In this document: in pieces, positions 26,926 to 37,842 of the stretch
Layout: every line of letters begins with the position of its first letter
Numbering within the stretch: position 1 is the first letter of the stretch
Assembly: GCA_029204225.1 (NCBI GenBank)
Contig: CM055113.1
Coordinates: 2,915,194 to 2,979,193 of the forward strand
Length of the DNA stretch: 64,000 bases
From: Diphasiastrum complanatum
Taxonomy: Eukaryota; Streptophyta; Lycopodiopsida; Lycopodiales; Lycopodiaceae
Direction of reading: 5' to 3'
Made by a program: the position numbers and the translations under genes
Notes under the pieces: generated by a model
The model's database searches: none
What the model saw: the letters and a program-made list of their open reading frames with translations, nothing else
What the model was told of the DNA's origin: nothing

Positions 26926-27019
26926 ATAATTGTGGCCATATACTTTAAGAATCAGCACTTAGACTCTCCAACATAATTGTGGCCATATACTTTAAGAATC
27001 AGCACTTAGACTCTCCAAC
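26926..27019 (+). repeat. Exact 47 bp tandem duplication
   Basis: Units 26926-26972 and 26973-27019 (both starting ataattgtggccatatac) are identical, which indicates a recent duplication in otherwise old-looking sequence. Confidence 0.95.
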
Positions 27020-27699
27020 ACACACCCACTTTCTCATTTCACAGTTTTTAAGCTTAAACAAGAGATCCAGGGTAGCTCTCATAGTTAGAGACACATTGCA
27101 AGAAATACCAAGAGAACAATTAGTTGGAGAGGTTGTCTCCATTCAGCCTATTTTTGATTAAGTAGGATTTGAGCCATACATTTCACAAGAAGGATGGAAC
27201 TACTAAGTGGAGAGAGGTGATTCAATGAGGAGAGAACAACATCTAAGACTCCCAAGAGAGGAGCTAAAAACTATAAGTTCTAATCCAGAGAATGAACCAA
27301 GGGTAGTTTGTCAGAAGATCATGAGGACAAACCCAACTCAGCATACTCTTGAAGGTAGGAACTACAGCACATTCTTGGGCAAAACTCTAGAAAACAAACA
27401 TATATATTTAACACAATAGTTTGAGATAATATTCAAGGGCTAGACCAGGAATAGCTCATGCAGAGACTCTTCATAATGTTTAACACAAAACCAGCATACT
27501 TCTGCAACACAATCTTGAGCACACCTCTGAGGGTGCATAGTAAGATCCAACACACCAATTTGTGATCACATTCTTGAGAATAGAAACAAAACTCAGCACA
27601 TTCTTGAATAAATAAAAAGGAGATCTAGCACAACAGCTTGGGAACACACTCTTGAGCAGTAGTAAAACTCAACACACTAGTCCTTCACCTATCGGGCAC

Positions 27700-29245
27700 T
27701 CTTTTTCATCCACTCTTTCCTAGGGGGTTTTGCTCGTAGCTCACTTGGGGTTATCGTTAGTACTCTCGCCCTAGCCTCTATGGGTACGAATGTTCTTACT
27801 GAGTGTGTCGAGGGTCTCTTGTCACTAGCTTCGACTCGTCTATCCTAAGGGGTATTCTCATCATCACTATGGTTTCTATTATTGACTAGCCCACTACTCT
27901 CTTCATCCCCTTGCATCTAATTGTATCCTTTCACTTGACTTGTTCCTCCATATAACATCTCAGTGTGAATTAACATCTTATCTCCCTCATCACATTCTAG
28001 CTTAGATAACTCCAAGGGTGTATCCATCTCAGTAGTTTCGAATTTTGTATCATAACCATTTTCATTTCTTTGGTGTGCTTCCTCTTGTGTTCTACAAGGT
28101 TTGCTATAGTTTTTGGCCACTTGATCTAGTCTAGTGATGGTCAAATAAGTCAAGGGACCAATAAGTTTTCTATGGGTAGTGATGTCCTCAAAGGATGCTT
28201 CATCACTTTCCTTAGAAATGTTTACATTTAGTTCAATGGGAGTTTCAACTCCTTTACAATCTTTCATGCCAAACTTTTCTAAGGTGGATCTAACATACTT
28301 AGATTGACATATGAAAGTAAAATCATTGCATCTAGTAAGTTCTATTCCAAGTATGACCCTTAGAAGTCCTAGATCTACCATCTTAAACTCACTAGACAAG
28401 GAAATTTTTACATCTCTAATGCCATCATGATCATTTCCTGTGAGAATTATATCATCAACATATAAAATGAAATTGATGATCTTTCCATCATTACATTTGT
28501 AGTACAATGATGGTTCATAAGAACTTACAACAAATTCAATGGAAATAAGATAAGAATGCAACCTAGAGTACCAAGCGCTAGGTGCTTGCTTGAGTCCATA
28601 AAGACTCTTCTTCAAAAAGCACACTTTGTCTTCTTCTCCATTTTTTATGAAGCCCTCGGGTTGGCACATGTAAATTTCCTCCTCCAAGAATCCATTCAAG
28701 AAAGCATTTGTCACATCAAGTTGAAAGAGCTCCCACTTGAAAGAAGTAGCAAGGCATATGATCAATCTAATGGTTACAAGCTTTGCAACAGGAGCAAAGG
28801 TTTCATCATAATCTATGCCTTTGATTTGCAAAAATCCTTTTGCTACAAGTCTAGCTTTATACTTATGAGTGGAACCATCTTGATTATACTTCAATCTATA
28901 TATCCATTTACAAGTAAGAGGCTTCTTTCAATAAGGTAGGTCAACAAGTTCCCAAGTTTGATTTTCCAACAAAGCATCAAACTCTACTTGCATAGCATTC
29001 TTCCAACTTTGAGACTCAATTGCTTCTTCAAAACATGTTGGTTCTTCAAGCATAGTAGTCAAGAAAGAATAAGAGGTGGTTAGCTGAGAATCTTCCCTTT
29101 GCTTCCATTTGTCACTATAAGTGAGCCTTGATGGCTCGGCCCTCACTTTTGTTGATCTTCTTGGATCCTTTGGATCTTGAGCAAGATCCTCTTGGTCTTC
29201 AGCTTCTTGAAGCTCCTCCTTGGCCATAGCATGATCATTGATAGG
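27700..29245 (-). pseudogene. Ty1/Copia reverse transcriptase with unusual C-terminal tail
   Basis: On the minus strand the RT starts with PTCFEEAIESQSWKNAMQVE and ENQTWELVDLPY. One TGA (28928-28930) stands where the family has Gly. It then reads CKWIYRLKYNQDGSTHKYKA, ARLVAKGFLQIKGIDY, FQLDVTNAFLNG, SLYGLKQAPSAWY and the catalytic FILYVDDIILTGND, so the RT core is complete. After KLIGPLTYLTITR it diverges from the family (no PDI.YSVSVVSQF, no RNase H) into an acidic and then basic tail (MDTPLELSKLECDEGDK). That tail continues past a TAG near 27915 to a stop about 27690 (TPSELRAKPPRKEWMKK). The RT is well preserved; the tail is a fusion or capture. Confidence 0.9.
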
Positions 29246-29259
29246 ATGAGAGTTGTTGC

Positions 29260-29640
29260 CAAGCATCTTTGTAGAGTTTGCATACCTGGTCTTCATGACC
29301 GTTGAGGATGTAGCCTTCTGGCTGGATCATGTAGATGTCTTCCTCAATAACTCCATTGAGGAATGTCGTTTTTACATCTATCTGGTGTACCTCAAGGTAT
29401 GCTTGACGACTGGGCTGAAGGTTTCGAAGTAGTCAATATTGGGAATTTGAGAAAATTTCCTTGCCACGAGTCGAGTTTTTCTTCTATTGATACTGCCATC
29501 TGCATTATATTTGATCTTGAAGATTCAATTACAGTCGATTATCTTTCTGTTTGTTGGCAGGTCGGTGACAGTCTAAGTGTTGTCCTTTAGTAGTGAATTG
29601 TATTTTTTGTCCATTTCTTTTTTTTAGAGATCTGAATCGG
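29260..29640 (-). pseudogene. Copia RT fragment (TGTTGG family)
   Basis: Minus strand shows NKQKDNRL, FSQIPNIDYFETF, HQIDVKTTFLNGVIEEDIY, IQPEGYILNG and DQVCKLYKDAW in broken frames. This is the N-terminal half of RT. It ends at about 29250, where the other Copia fragment begins, so two elements are joined within RT. Confidence 0.8.
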
Positions 29641-29959
29641 TCTGTGAACTGTGGTCGGCTCCTAAATGGAATAGTGGGCGAACTCATCAGTGGATCGGAC
29701 AGGTTGAGCTTGAATTCTTGTTGATCTTCTGATTGAAGTTTATGGCTACAAAATTTGACCTTGTGTTGGCTGAGTCGGCTGCTCCTGAGTTGCGACTTCT
29801 TCTTCTTCTTCTAGATTTGACTGTATTAGGTTATTATAAGACAAAATATAAATTGTCTTCCGAGAAGAGTCAATTGAATTTCTGACTATATCTTGTCTTT
29901 GCCCTTCAGATCAATAAACTGATCTTCTATGAAAGTCACATCCTTGTTAGTAAAAACTT

Positions 29960-30240
29960 GCAATAGCCAACAAAAATTATTTTAAAAGAATGCTCATCAA
30001 GTTTCTTTCTGTTGTCCTTCGGGACATGAGCATATGTTGTTCATCCAAATACTTTCAAATGTTTTAGTGAAGGTTTGAATCCTGTCCAGACTTTTGCCTT
30101 GATGGCTTGTCATGCGTTGTTCCAGAATCGAGAAACCATTCCTCCGATTGATCGACATGGTGATGGCTCACCATGAAGGCTTCTTGCTCATCATTATCTT
30201 CTTGGTTCTTCTGTTTTGTGTTGGCTTCATGGGTTTGCTG
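29960..30240 (-). pseudogene. Copia protease fused to integrase C-terminus by deletion
   Basis: The minus strand has the intact protease active-site box EEWFLDSGTTHD. Within about 15 codons comes integrase C-terminal sequence (VWTGFKPSLKHLKVFG; TYAHVPKDNRKKLD). The GAG-pre-integrase, HHCC and DDE core parts that should lie between are missing, a deletion of roughly 1 kb compared with the plus-strand relative at 6.9-8.1 kb. This copy could not integrate on its own. Confidence 0.75.
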
Positions 30241-30289
30241 GTCCGGCTACTTCTTCTTGTCGTTGTTAAACCTCAAGATTCGATAGTCC

Positions 30290-31022
30290 TAGATCTCATG
30301 TTTGCCCTTTTGTAGTATCTAAAAAAGATCATCTTCTTGTTCTGAGCAGGTGGTTGATTCCGGGTCTTCTATGTCTGCTTCTGATTGGTTTGTCAGACAG
30401 CTCTCTTCTTCTATTGTTTACTGGTGTTCTTCTTTGAGAATAACACTTGTGAGTCGTTGATGGAGGATGAGAATGCTCCATTTCTTCTTGTTTTCTCCTG
30501 CAACAGCATGATTAAGACTCTAGACAATGTTATATCTGAGTGTGTGGTTATCATCATCACCCAGTTTTCATAAGAGAATGGCAAACTGGACAATAAGGTC
30601 ATAACAGTGTCAGAGTCTTCGACTACTTAACCTATTGGCTGCATCTGCTCCAATAGAGTCTTAAATTCATCTATGTGATTCTGAACAGAATCACTATTTG
30701 ACATTTTGAGTGAGAAGAACTTTCTCCTCAGATGCGGCTTTGAAGTGACATCTCTAACTTTGTAGAATGTGCCTAATATATCCCAAGCTTCTTTCAAGGA
30801 TTGAGCTTTTCTGATATGACCAATCTGCGTGTCGGAGATGTTAAGGGTGATCAAGTCAAAAGCCTTGTCATTCCTAAGCTTCCATTTGGAAATGGCTTGC
30901 TCATCAATAGTGGGAAGTGATTCGGTTCCAGCGACTATTTCTCATAGCTCCTTGGCCATAAGTACTACTCTCATCTTGAAGTTCTATAGGTGGTAGCTCG
31001 AACCATCGAGTTTGTCTACCAT
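30290..31022 (-). pseudogene. Copia gag (TGTTGG family)
   Basis: Starts MVDKLDGSSYHL at 31022. It continues with ISKWKLRNDKAFDLITLNIS, KEAWDILGTFY, KMSNSDSVQNHIDEFKTLLE and LSSLPFSYENWVMMITTHSD, a UBN2/Retrotran_gag_2-type capsid. A zinc-knuckle remnant with both leading Cys changed (FFRYYKR...HEI) lies near 30330. Two conserved Trp codons near the N-terminus are now TAG and TGA, and a third stop follows MQPIG at 30627. The changes fit deamination of TGG. Confidence 0.88.
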
Positions 31023-31185
31023 TAGATCAGACTGTGGTTACGAATCCATTTGGAATCTTCGAGTTGAGTTCTAGGCAGGTAGTAGATTAATATGACTGAA
31101 AACAATTATAGCTACTGCCTACACTGTATCAGAATGATCGTTCTGATAATGTTAGTTCTAAATGCATACAGAGGTCAAAGTAGAA

Positions 31186-31197
31186 GCTTTGATACCA
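31186..31197 (-). other. Primer-binding site (initiator-Met type)
   Basis: Minus strand TGGTATCAAAGC directly follows the LTR end CCCAACA. It is one change from the usual plant Copia site TGGTATCAGAGC. Confidence 0.9.
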
Positions 31198-32151
31198 TGT
31201 TGGGATTCGGTGCTATATCCTCGTGACAGAGAGAAGCGAGCAGGGAATCCTCAGTACATGAAACTATGTCTATCAGATTCGCACAAATCAGGGTCTGTCT
31301 TAGTTGGTCACAGCTTCAAAGTCGCTGGATCTAAATAGTTGATTCCATAGCCGTGCACAAATTATCTCATTTATCAGATTTAGCTTTGCAGAAGCGGGAT
31401 TGGATATGTTTATTAGAACGATAGATTGAACAGTGCTATTAGTCACATGAAAATAGTTTATTCCATGAATAATTTTATCTGTGAACATGAATTTATCTGA
31501 CTATAAATCGAATAAGCATTCAGCATACACAACTTAAATTGCTGGAACATTGACAGATTAGTTGTGTAGAAAGTATAGTCTAAATGCAGATAGAGAGGCA
31601 TTCTTTTTTAGACAATACTTTGTGAAACAGAGAGAAAGAACAAGACAATTGTGCTCTCAGCATACAATGAATTCAGCTAACCGAGCAACTGATAAGTTGC
31701 TAGATATATACACATGGCTAACTAATTAAAAGAATGGTTAATCTATGGTTTACAAATAGGTTAAGGCACTACATGTTGTTGGCAGTCGCCGTCGGACAAT
31801 ATTTGATTTTGTCCGGTCTTGATGTGTGTACTTGTTGGTATGCCGATAGTTAAATTGTGGCTGATTGTTCGAGATAGGCCGAATAAGAGAGTCTGCCCAG
31901 ATAGTCCAGGATGAACGACCAATTGGGTATAACCAAACAATCGATGATAGCTGAATAAGAGAAGTTGGACGAGAAAGAAGAGGTGGTCGAACTATCGGGT
32001 AACATTGTCACTGATTCCTTTGTATTTCTGCAGACTGTCAAGAGACAAGTGTATTTCTGCAGAGTATGCGACAATACAAATATTTACAACAGCTTAATGA
32101 TGGATCTAGATTAGCTGAGAGAATAGGGATGGAGATGATAGAAATCCAACG
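31198..32151 (-). repeat. 5' LTR of minus-strand Copia (TGTTGG family)
   Basis: The LTR ends (minus) AATCCCAACA next to the primer site. The far end, about 32151, reads CGTTGGATTTC, one base from TGTTGG. The length is about 950 bp. It contains tctgcagaaatacac and tgcgacaat words shared with the LTR at 5171 and with the fragment at 14036-14890. Confidence 0.75.
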
Positions 32152-32443
32152 ACATCATAGATCTTACTCATTTTAATATTCTTCTTCTTCAATATAAAAA
32201 CCGTTCTTAGATATCACTTTTGGATTCTTGTATTTCCTTCTATGATTCATCTTACACACCATTCTTAAATGGTTTAGGGGGACTGAAAGTGATATCGCTA
32301 CCCACCCTTTCAAGTGAGAAATAGATTTTATTGGTTTTTTCCTTTTGCAATATTTGTAAAAGTAACATCGAGTGCATAGTGAATAAATCGTCAATGAATT
32401 TTAGATACCATATAGAGAAACAAATGTTTTCTTTAACATTTTA

Positions 32444-33163
32444 CTATAGAAGATGGTCTAAAGTTAACAATGAGACACTCCATTGGTGACGACACAAAGC
32501 ATGCCAATCACCCCAATTGTATTGAGGTTCTGCATATGGCATCAATGTCACAACACTATTTAAAGGGACCTCAATACTACTCAATGCAAAAAGGCCCAAA
32601 CCAGCCTCAGAAAAGTGTTCACTAGACATGATCATGTACATTCGACCCCAATACGTAATTGGTGTTCCATTTAATGGTAATGGTGATTGGAGTGGCCAAC
32701 ACGAATATCTACTTCTTATAAAAGTTTTTACTAATGGTTGCAAGCTAGGAGGAAGAGGAAGGTCAGACAAAGAACCTAGAATGTCTTTTGACACATCAAT
32801 AGTGCGTAGTAATTTGCAATTATCTTTCAAACTAGTCATAGTAAGTCCAAGACGTATTCTCTTTTTTAAAGGGGTGGTCAAGTTTGTGGAATCCACATGG
32901 AGTATCGTGGAGGACTCATGTGCAACATCTAGGATAGGTGTCGTTGGGTGGTAAGAACGTTCTAGAGATTTGGAGACATGGATTGAATCACAAGGCATTG
33001 ATGAACTAATTATATCATGCAAGGGGTCATCATCAACAAGAGCATCATCTAGTGCCAATGATGATCCAAAATCAATATTCTTGTGATTTATCCTATCAAT
33101 AATATTCTCGATCTCTCTTGCAACTCTTTTTCTTGAAATCAACTTATGGTCCTTCTTTTGCAA
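32444..33163 (-). CDS. Unrecognised ORF with SET-like signature
   Basis: A 239-codon minus-strand frame. It begins basic (KLISRKRVAREIENIIDRIN), becomes Asp/Ser-rich, and has a KKRIRLGLTMTSLK segment that could serve as a nuclear signal. The end reads HFSEAGLGLFALSSIEVPLN followed by MPYAEPQYNWGDW. The GxGLFA...Y pattern is reminiscent of the start of a SET domain, but the SET core (NHS, GEELxxDY) is not seen, so this is only a resemblance. Minus-strand open frames at 34600-34403 and 34351-34154 might be upstream exons. The 5' side runs into (CT)n tracts. It could be a transposon protein or an eroded host gene. Confidence 0.3.
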   Translation of the reverse strand: MQKKDHKLISRKRVAREIENIIDRINHKNIDFGSSLALDDALVDDDPLHDIISSSMPCDSIHVSKSLERSYHPTTPILDVAHESSTILHVDSTNLTTPLKKRIRLGLTMTSLKDNCKLLRTIDVSKDILGSLSDLPLPPSLQPLVKTFIRSRYSCWPLQSPLPLNGTPITYWGRMYMIMSSEHFSEAGLGLFALSSIEVPLNSVVTLMPYAEPQYNWGDWHALCRHQWSVSLLTLDHLL

Positions 33164-33187
33164 AAGTTGAAAATGTTAGATGTATCA

Positions 33188-33361
<174 letters not shown>

Positions 33362-33663
33362 CATGAAACATAAATTAATATATAACACAAACCGTAAACC
33401 AGTAGCATGAAACACACACACAAACACACACACCCACCCACACTGACCCTAAACATACATGAAGAGAAAAATAGAGAGAACATTATAGAGTGCTAATCAA
33501 AACTCTCGAACCACACGATTATATCCTACTGCAAAATGTCACCACATGCTCCCTCCCTGCGGCGTTTGGGCTTTTTTGTGGAACTCATCTTCCAACAAAA
33601 AACATTTCAACCACGTCTTTAACGGAAGAAAACAAGGGCCACACACCTTCCTAGAATTGGAAG

Positions 33664-33827
<164 letters not shown>

Positions 33828-33861
33828 TGAGTCTATTATGGGTGATTGAATATGGAATTCA

Positions 33862-34039
33862 AGATTAACTACATCTAATCATTCTATTTGGAACTTTTTC
33901 TTGTAGAAGCAAGTGAGAGATTAACTTCATCTAATCATTCTATTTGGGTTTTTCCTTTTAGAAGCAAGTGAGAGATTAACTTCATCTAAATATTCTATTT
34001 GGATTTTTCCTTTTAGAAGCAAGTGAGAGATTAACTTCA
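33862..34039 (+). repeat. 55 bp tandem array, ~3.2 copies
   Basis: Units start at 33862, 33918, 33973 and 34028 (partial), each beginning agattaact and carrying ttctatttgg and agaagcaagtgag. Copies are about 90 per cent alike by eye. Confidence 0.93.
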
Positions 34040-35860
34040 AAGTATCATGGCACTCATCCTATCGCTCAATATTTATTGGCCAAACTATACTTGAAGTGTC
34101 ATAAGGGTCAAAGATTAAAGCATTTCCAAAAAACACTTTTAAGAGTTTACCTCTCATACTCTTGGATTCTCTGTGTACACTCCATTGACCCAAATATGAT
34201 CGTTGACAATCTTGACAAACTCTAACATGTGACAAATTGTAACATGTGACAAAAATTGACAAAATAGTCTTTGTACATTTAGTGCATTTTCAAGCTTCAT
34301 TTGTGATGGAGTGGTGTCTTGGCTTTTCAAAGAGCAACATACTATATCCAAAGAGCAAATCGGATTACATCACTATTACAAATAAAAGAATTATGACATA
34401 AATCAATATACATGCATGTGATGGATCAATAGGGGTGTACATCGACTGATGGAAGAGCTTGAAGATGAACCAGTCAATAGTTGTTCATTGTACTTTAGTC
34501 TTGATTGCTCCTTTTTTCTGTGATAGAGCTCAATTCTTTTTTCTTTCTCTAAATCACGTGGAGGTACGATAATTTCCCTAGAATTCATATTTCCAATCAA
34601 ATGTCATTGTAAGAATGAATTTGCAAGAAAAATTATACACTCATATTCAAATAACAAATAAAGTGCAATTGATGTCAATATCAATAACAATATATACCTG
34701 ATGTTGTGATCATGAGATGAATCACTATTTGATGATGATGACATCATCAATGACATATACACATTGTAGCCAGCTACTCTATACCACATCATAAGTAATC
34801 ATTATGAGACCGTATGTTCTGAACAAATATAATAGAATTTGTTAAAGACATGCCAACATCTAATCCATGTATATTCTACTTATGCTTAATGTAAATCTAA
34901 TATTCTAGTAACATAGCTATCAAGAAAATTGCTTGGGTGGGGCAACACATGACGAGCAATCAAAATGAGTTTCATATTGACAAATGTTAGACATCAGTAG
35001 ATAGTGCGTGTAGGCCTATCTCAACTAGTTTAAAGACCACATAGCAGTCAATGTTCGAAGCTCTCAGTTTAAACTCTTGTCTAAGATGAGTGATGATCTC
35101 AAGGTAAATATCTTTGGATTGGCCTAGTGTGCCATGGTATCTCATGACGAGCAATATGCATTTGTCTTTTTTTATCTATGGTTGCTTTGTATGCAAGAAA
35201 TCATATACTAGATAACACACCATTGATCAACATCTTTATTACAATGCTAAATGATATTTCAATTAATTAATATGATTTCATATAAGGTTATATAGGTCAC
35301 ACACCAACAATTAAAAAGATTTATCATATAGGTCACATATCACTAAGGTCCTCAATATGACATAAATGCTTTTGATCATGAATCTAAATGACCCCATGCA
35401 ACCATTTAAGAGGCCACATGACAAAAGCAAAAAAAAATTATTTGACCATGTAAATATGTCATCAAATTATATCTATGACACTTAGATTATTAATAAACTA
35501 AATGCTTTATGACATCATCAATTTGACATAATATTATGTCATAAAATCTTTAAAAACTTGTCAAATTACTTGTTTAATAATAATATGTACTATTTCTTAT
35601 CTCATGATTTTGTCTTGTATGTCAAATCTCAAGAAAAATAAAATTTATAACAATATAAAACTAATTTTAACAATTAAATACTACCATAATGATCTTTGAA
35701 TTGATTTTTTTACATTCCATCATATTAAAAAATATGTTTTATGTAAAATCCTACAGTAAAATATTCTCATAAAATCTAGAAAAGATTATGAGAATATTGA
35801 ATGACATTTGAAGCATGCAAGCATATGTGGGGGACCCTCTCACGTGCCAAGAGAGGGGAA
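34040..35860. other. A+T-rich stretch with palindromic words, no firm gene
   Basis: The sequence is very A+T-rich. Around 35450-35560 there are repeated tgacata / tatgtca words and a near-palindrome gacataatattatgtc. Minus open frames 34351-34154 and 34600-34403 (REIIVPPRDLEKEKRIELYH) could be exons linked to the ORF at 32444-33163, but I cannot show splicing. No LTR ends were found. Confidence 0.4.
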
Positions 35861-36202
35861 AAAAAGCGTGGAACATCCACGTGTGGATATCGGAGCATTC
35901 TTGCTCCTCTTCTTTTGCTTTCAAGTTCTATAGGTTTTCTAATCTAGTGTTTAGTGCCCTTGCTTGCTATTGCTCTTCTAAGCTCTATAGATCTTCCTTG
36001 CTTGCTTGCTTGCTTTTGCTTGCTCTTCATTGCTAGTGATCTTGCTCTTGCTTTTGCTTGCTCTATTGATCTTCTTTGTTCTTGCTTACTATTAATCTAC
36101 TGCTTTCTATTCATTGCTTACTCTTCTAATCTAAAAGTCTTCAATACTCTTTCACTCCCATTCTCCACTACTTTCTAACTTTTAAAGTTTTTCTTTGATA
36201 CA

Positions 36203-36577
36203 ATGTCTTCAAGTGGTAGGTCAAGTGGAAGGTCAAGTGGGAGACCATCTAGGAGAAGAGCTCGTGAGGAGCCCGAAGAATATAATCAAGACTGGTTTGA
36301 GAATCTATCTCCTCAACAACTACAAGGCTTGAAATCTACCAAGATTGCCATCAAACTGGCTAATCAATCATGTGTGCAGCCGAAGGAGATTGTAGAAGAC
36401 ATTCCAGTCAAGATAGTAGGGGTACAATTTGTCATCATATATGTGGTGATGGACATTCCTGAAACACCCACTGCCTATCAGGTTTTGTTGGGATGACCCT
36501 GGGTGCAAATTGCACAAGTAGTTCATGACTAAAGAATCGACAAAATCACATTTGAGAATAGAGAGCGGGCAATAAAG
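36203..36577 (+). pseudogene. Chimeric ORF carrying captured Gypsy protease
   Basis: Starts ATG with a Ser/Gly/Arg repeat (MSSSGRSSGRSSGRPSRRR), then an acidic patch, DWFENLSPQQ. It then passes in frame into Gypsy protease sequence (LQGLKSTKIAIKLANQSCVQ ... VVMDIPETPTAYQVLLG) homologous to 53876-54125. A TGA at about 36494 stands where the family has Arg of GRPW. The captured piece covers only the back half of the protease and lacks the catalytic DGGSG. Homology ends near 36577. I read it as a fragment captured by, or inserted into, another element's first exon. Confidence 0.7.
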
Positions 36578-36771
36578 GTGCTAGCAAAGCTCTTGCGAAT
36601 TTTTCTTGCGACCAAAGCCTTTCAAAATTCTTGCATTACTTTCTGATACACTTTTACTCATTTTATATTTCCTTTTTTGATCATCATGTCTTCTACCGAT
36701 ACTTCTCAGTCTCCGAGCTACACTATCCATCGTGATGTCCCATCTGCAAGGGACATCATGATTCTTCCTAG

Positions 36772-37842
36772 CACAAGCATGGTCACTTAGTGGATGACAC
36801 TTGCGGAGCCGCTGCTCATTGCAATGGTATTCACCAAAGAGATAGAATCAAAAATCTTGTGTTATCTTCTTCGGGTGAATCATCCGAGAGAAGAGCTTCC
36901 GAAGATGCCCCTTCCCAAGAATGGTGTGGTGTGTATTATGATCTTAATCCATGTGGTGGAGTTATAAAAAATACACGTGACAATGTAGTTCATGTTCGTT
37001 TGCGTGATTTAGTTGCTTTATATTTTGGTAAAGATTACATGATCAATTGGTCCTCCCAATTGCTTGAAGACAAAAATAAAACAATAGAGACTTTGTATTC
37101 TAAATTCCCCCAATCCAATGCTTTTAGTAGGACTTGGGCCTTGAATACAATGTGTCTTTGGATTCAAAACAAAAGGCAATTGATGAGAAGAGTCGTGAGG
37201 AATCCTAAGAATCCCACGAAGCCTAGATGGTGCTCCAAAAGGGATTGGAGGAAGGTAAAAGGGGAATTGTTGCAAAACAATCCCCAAAAGTATGAACAAC
37301 AACGTAGGGTTGCCGCCAAGAAGCTCTTAAAACATGGCCAAAGTCACTTGGGATCAGGAGGAAGGGGCAATCTAGAGGCCCAATTTGTAAGTGCAATATT
37401 TTTTAATATGATTCTATTTTTGTAGTGAGATTGTTAATGTTTTTTTATTGCTAAACTATGTTTTTTTGTTGAATGTAGCTTAGTGATTTTGGAAGACACA
37501 TGACTGCCGCGGAGTACAAGCAAGGTTACGATCATGGATGTGCCGGCCTTAAGGCTTTTATGGAATCCCATGGATTGTTTCCAATCGTAAATTCTTAACC
37601 TTTATTGTTTTGTGATTGTTTACTTTGTGGTTTACAAGTAAGTTTAATCTCAATTAAATTAAATCTTTGATTCTATTTTGTAGAGAGGCTCTACAACTTC
37701 AAGTGTTCGTGATGTGAAAGAAAATGTGAAAGAGAACGTGGAGGATTATGTGAATGAAAACGAAAGGGAGTTTGAAGATGTGGATACCAATGTACACCTA
37801 CAAGATGAAGGAGGCGAGGAGGGAAGAAGTGATGATGAGTAG
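36772..37842 (+). CDS. Three-exon En/Spm-type (Transposase_24-like) protein
   Basis: Exons 36772-37386, 37479-37586 and 37684-37842 join without a shift. The introns are 92 and 97 bp, all phase 0, with donors TTT/GTAAGT and ATC/GTAAAT and acceptors GAATGTAG and TTTTGTAG. The protein has a helical, basic middle (WSSQLLEDKNKTIETLYSKF; ALNTMCLWIQNKRQLMRR; WCSKRDWRKVKGELL), then QRRVAAKKLLKHGQSHLGSG. This resembles the R.....HttGS region of plant Ptta/En-Spm accessory proteins. Exon 2 gives HMTAAEYKQGYDHGC. Exon 3 is acidic and ends DDE-stop. Exon 1 lacks an in-frame ATG; TTCTTCCTAG at 36762-36771 may be an acceptor from an upstream exon (ATG at 36687). Apart from that it looks intact. By family it would bind transposon DNA, but that is inference. 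Confidence 0.6.

Noticed and set aside
28556-28939. Plus-strand 127-codon open frame
   Set aside because: It is the antisense shadow of the Copia RT on the minus strand.
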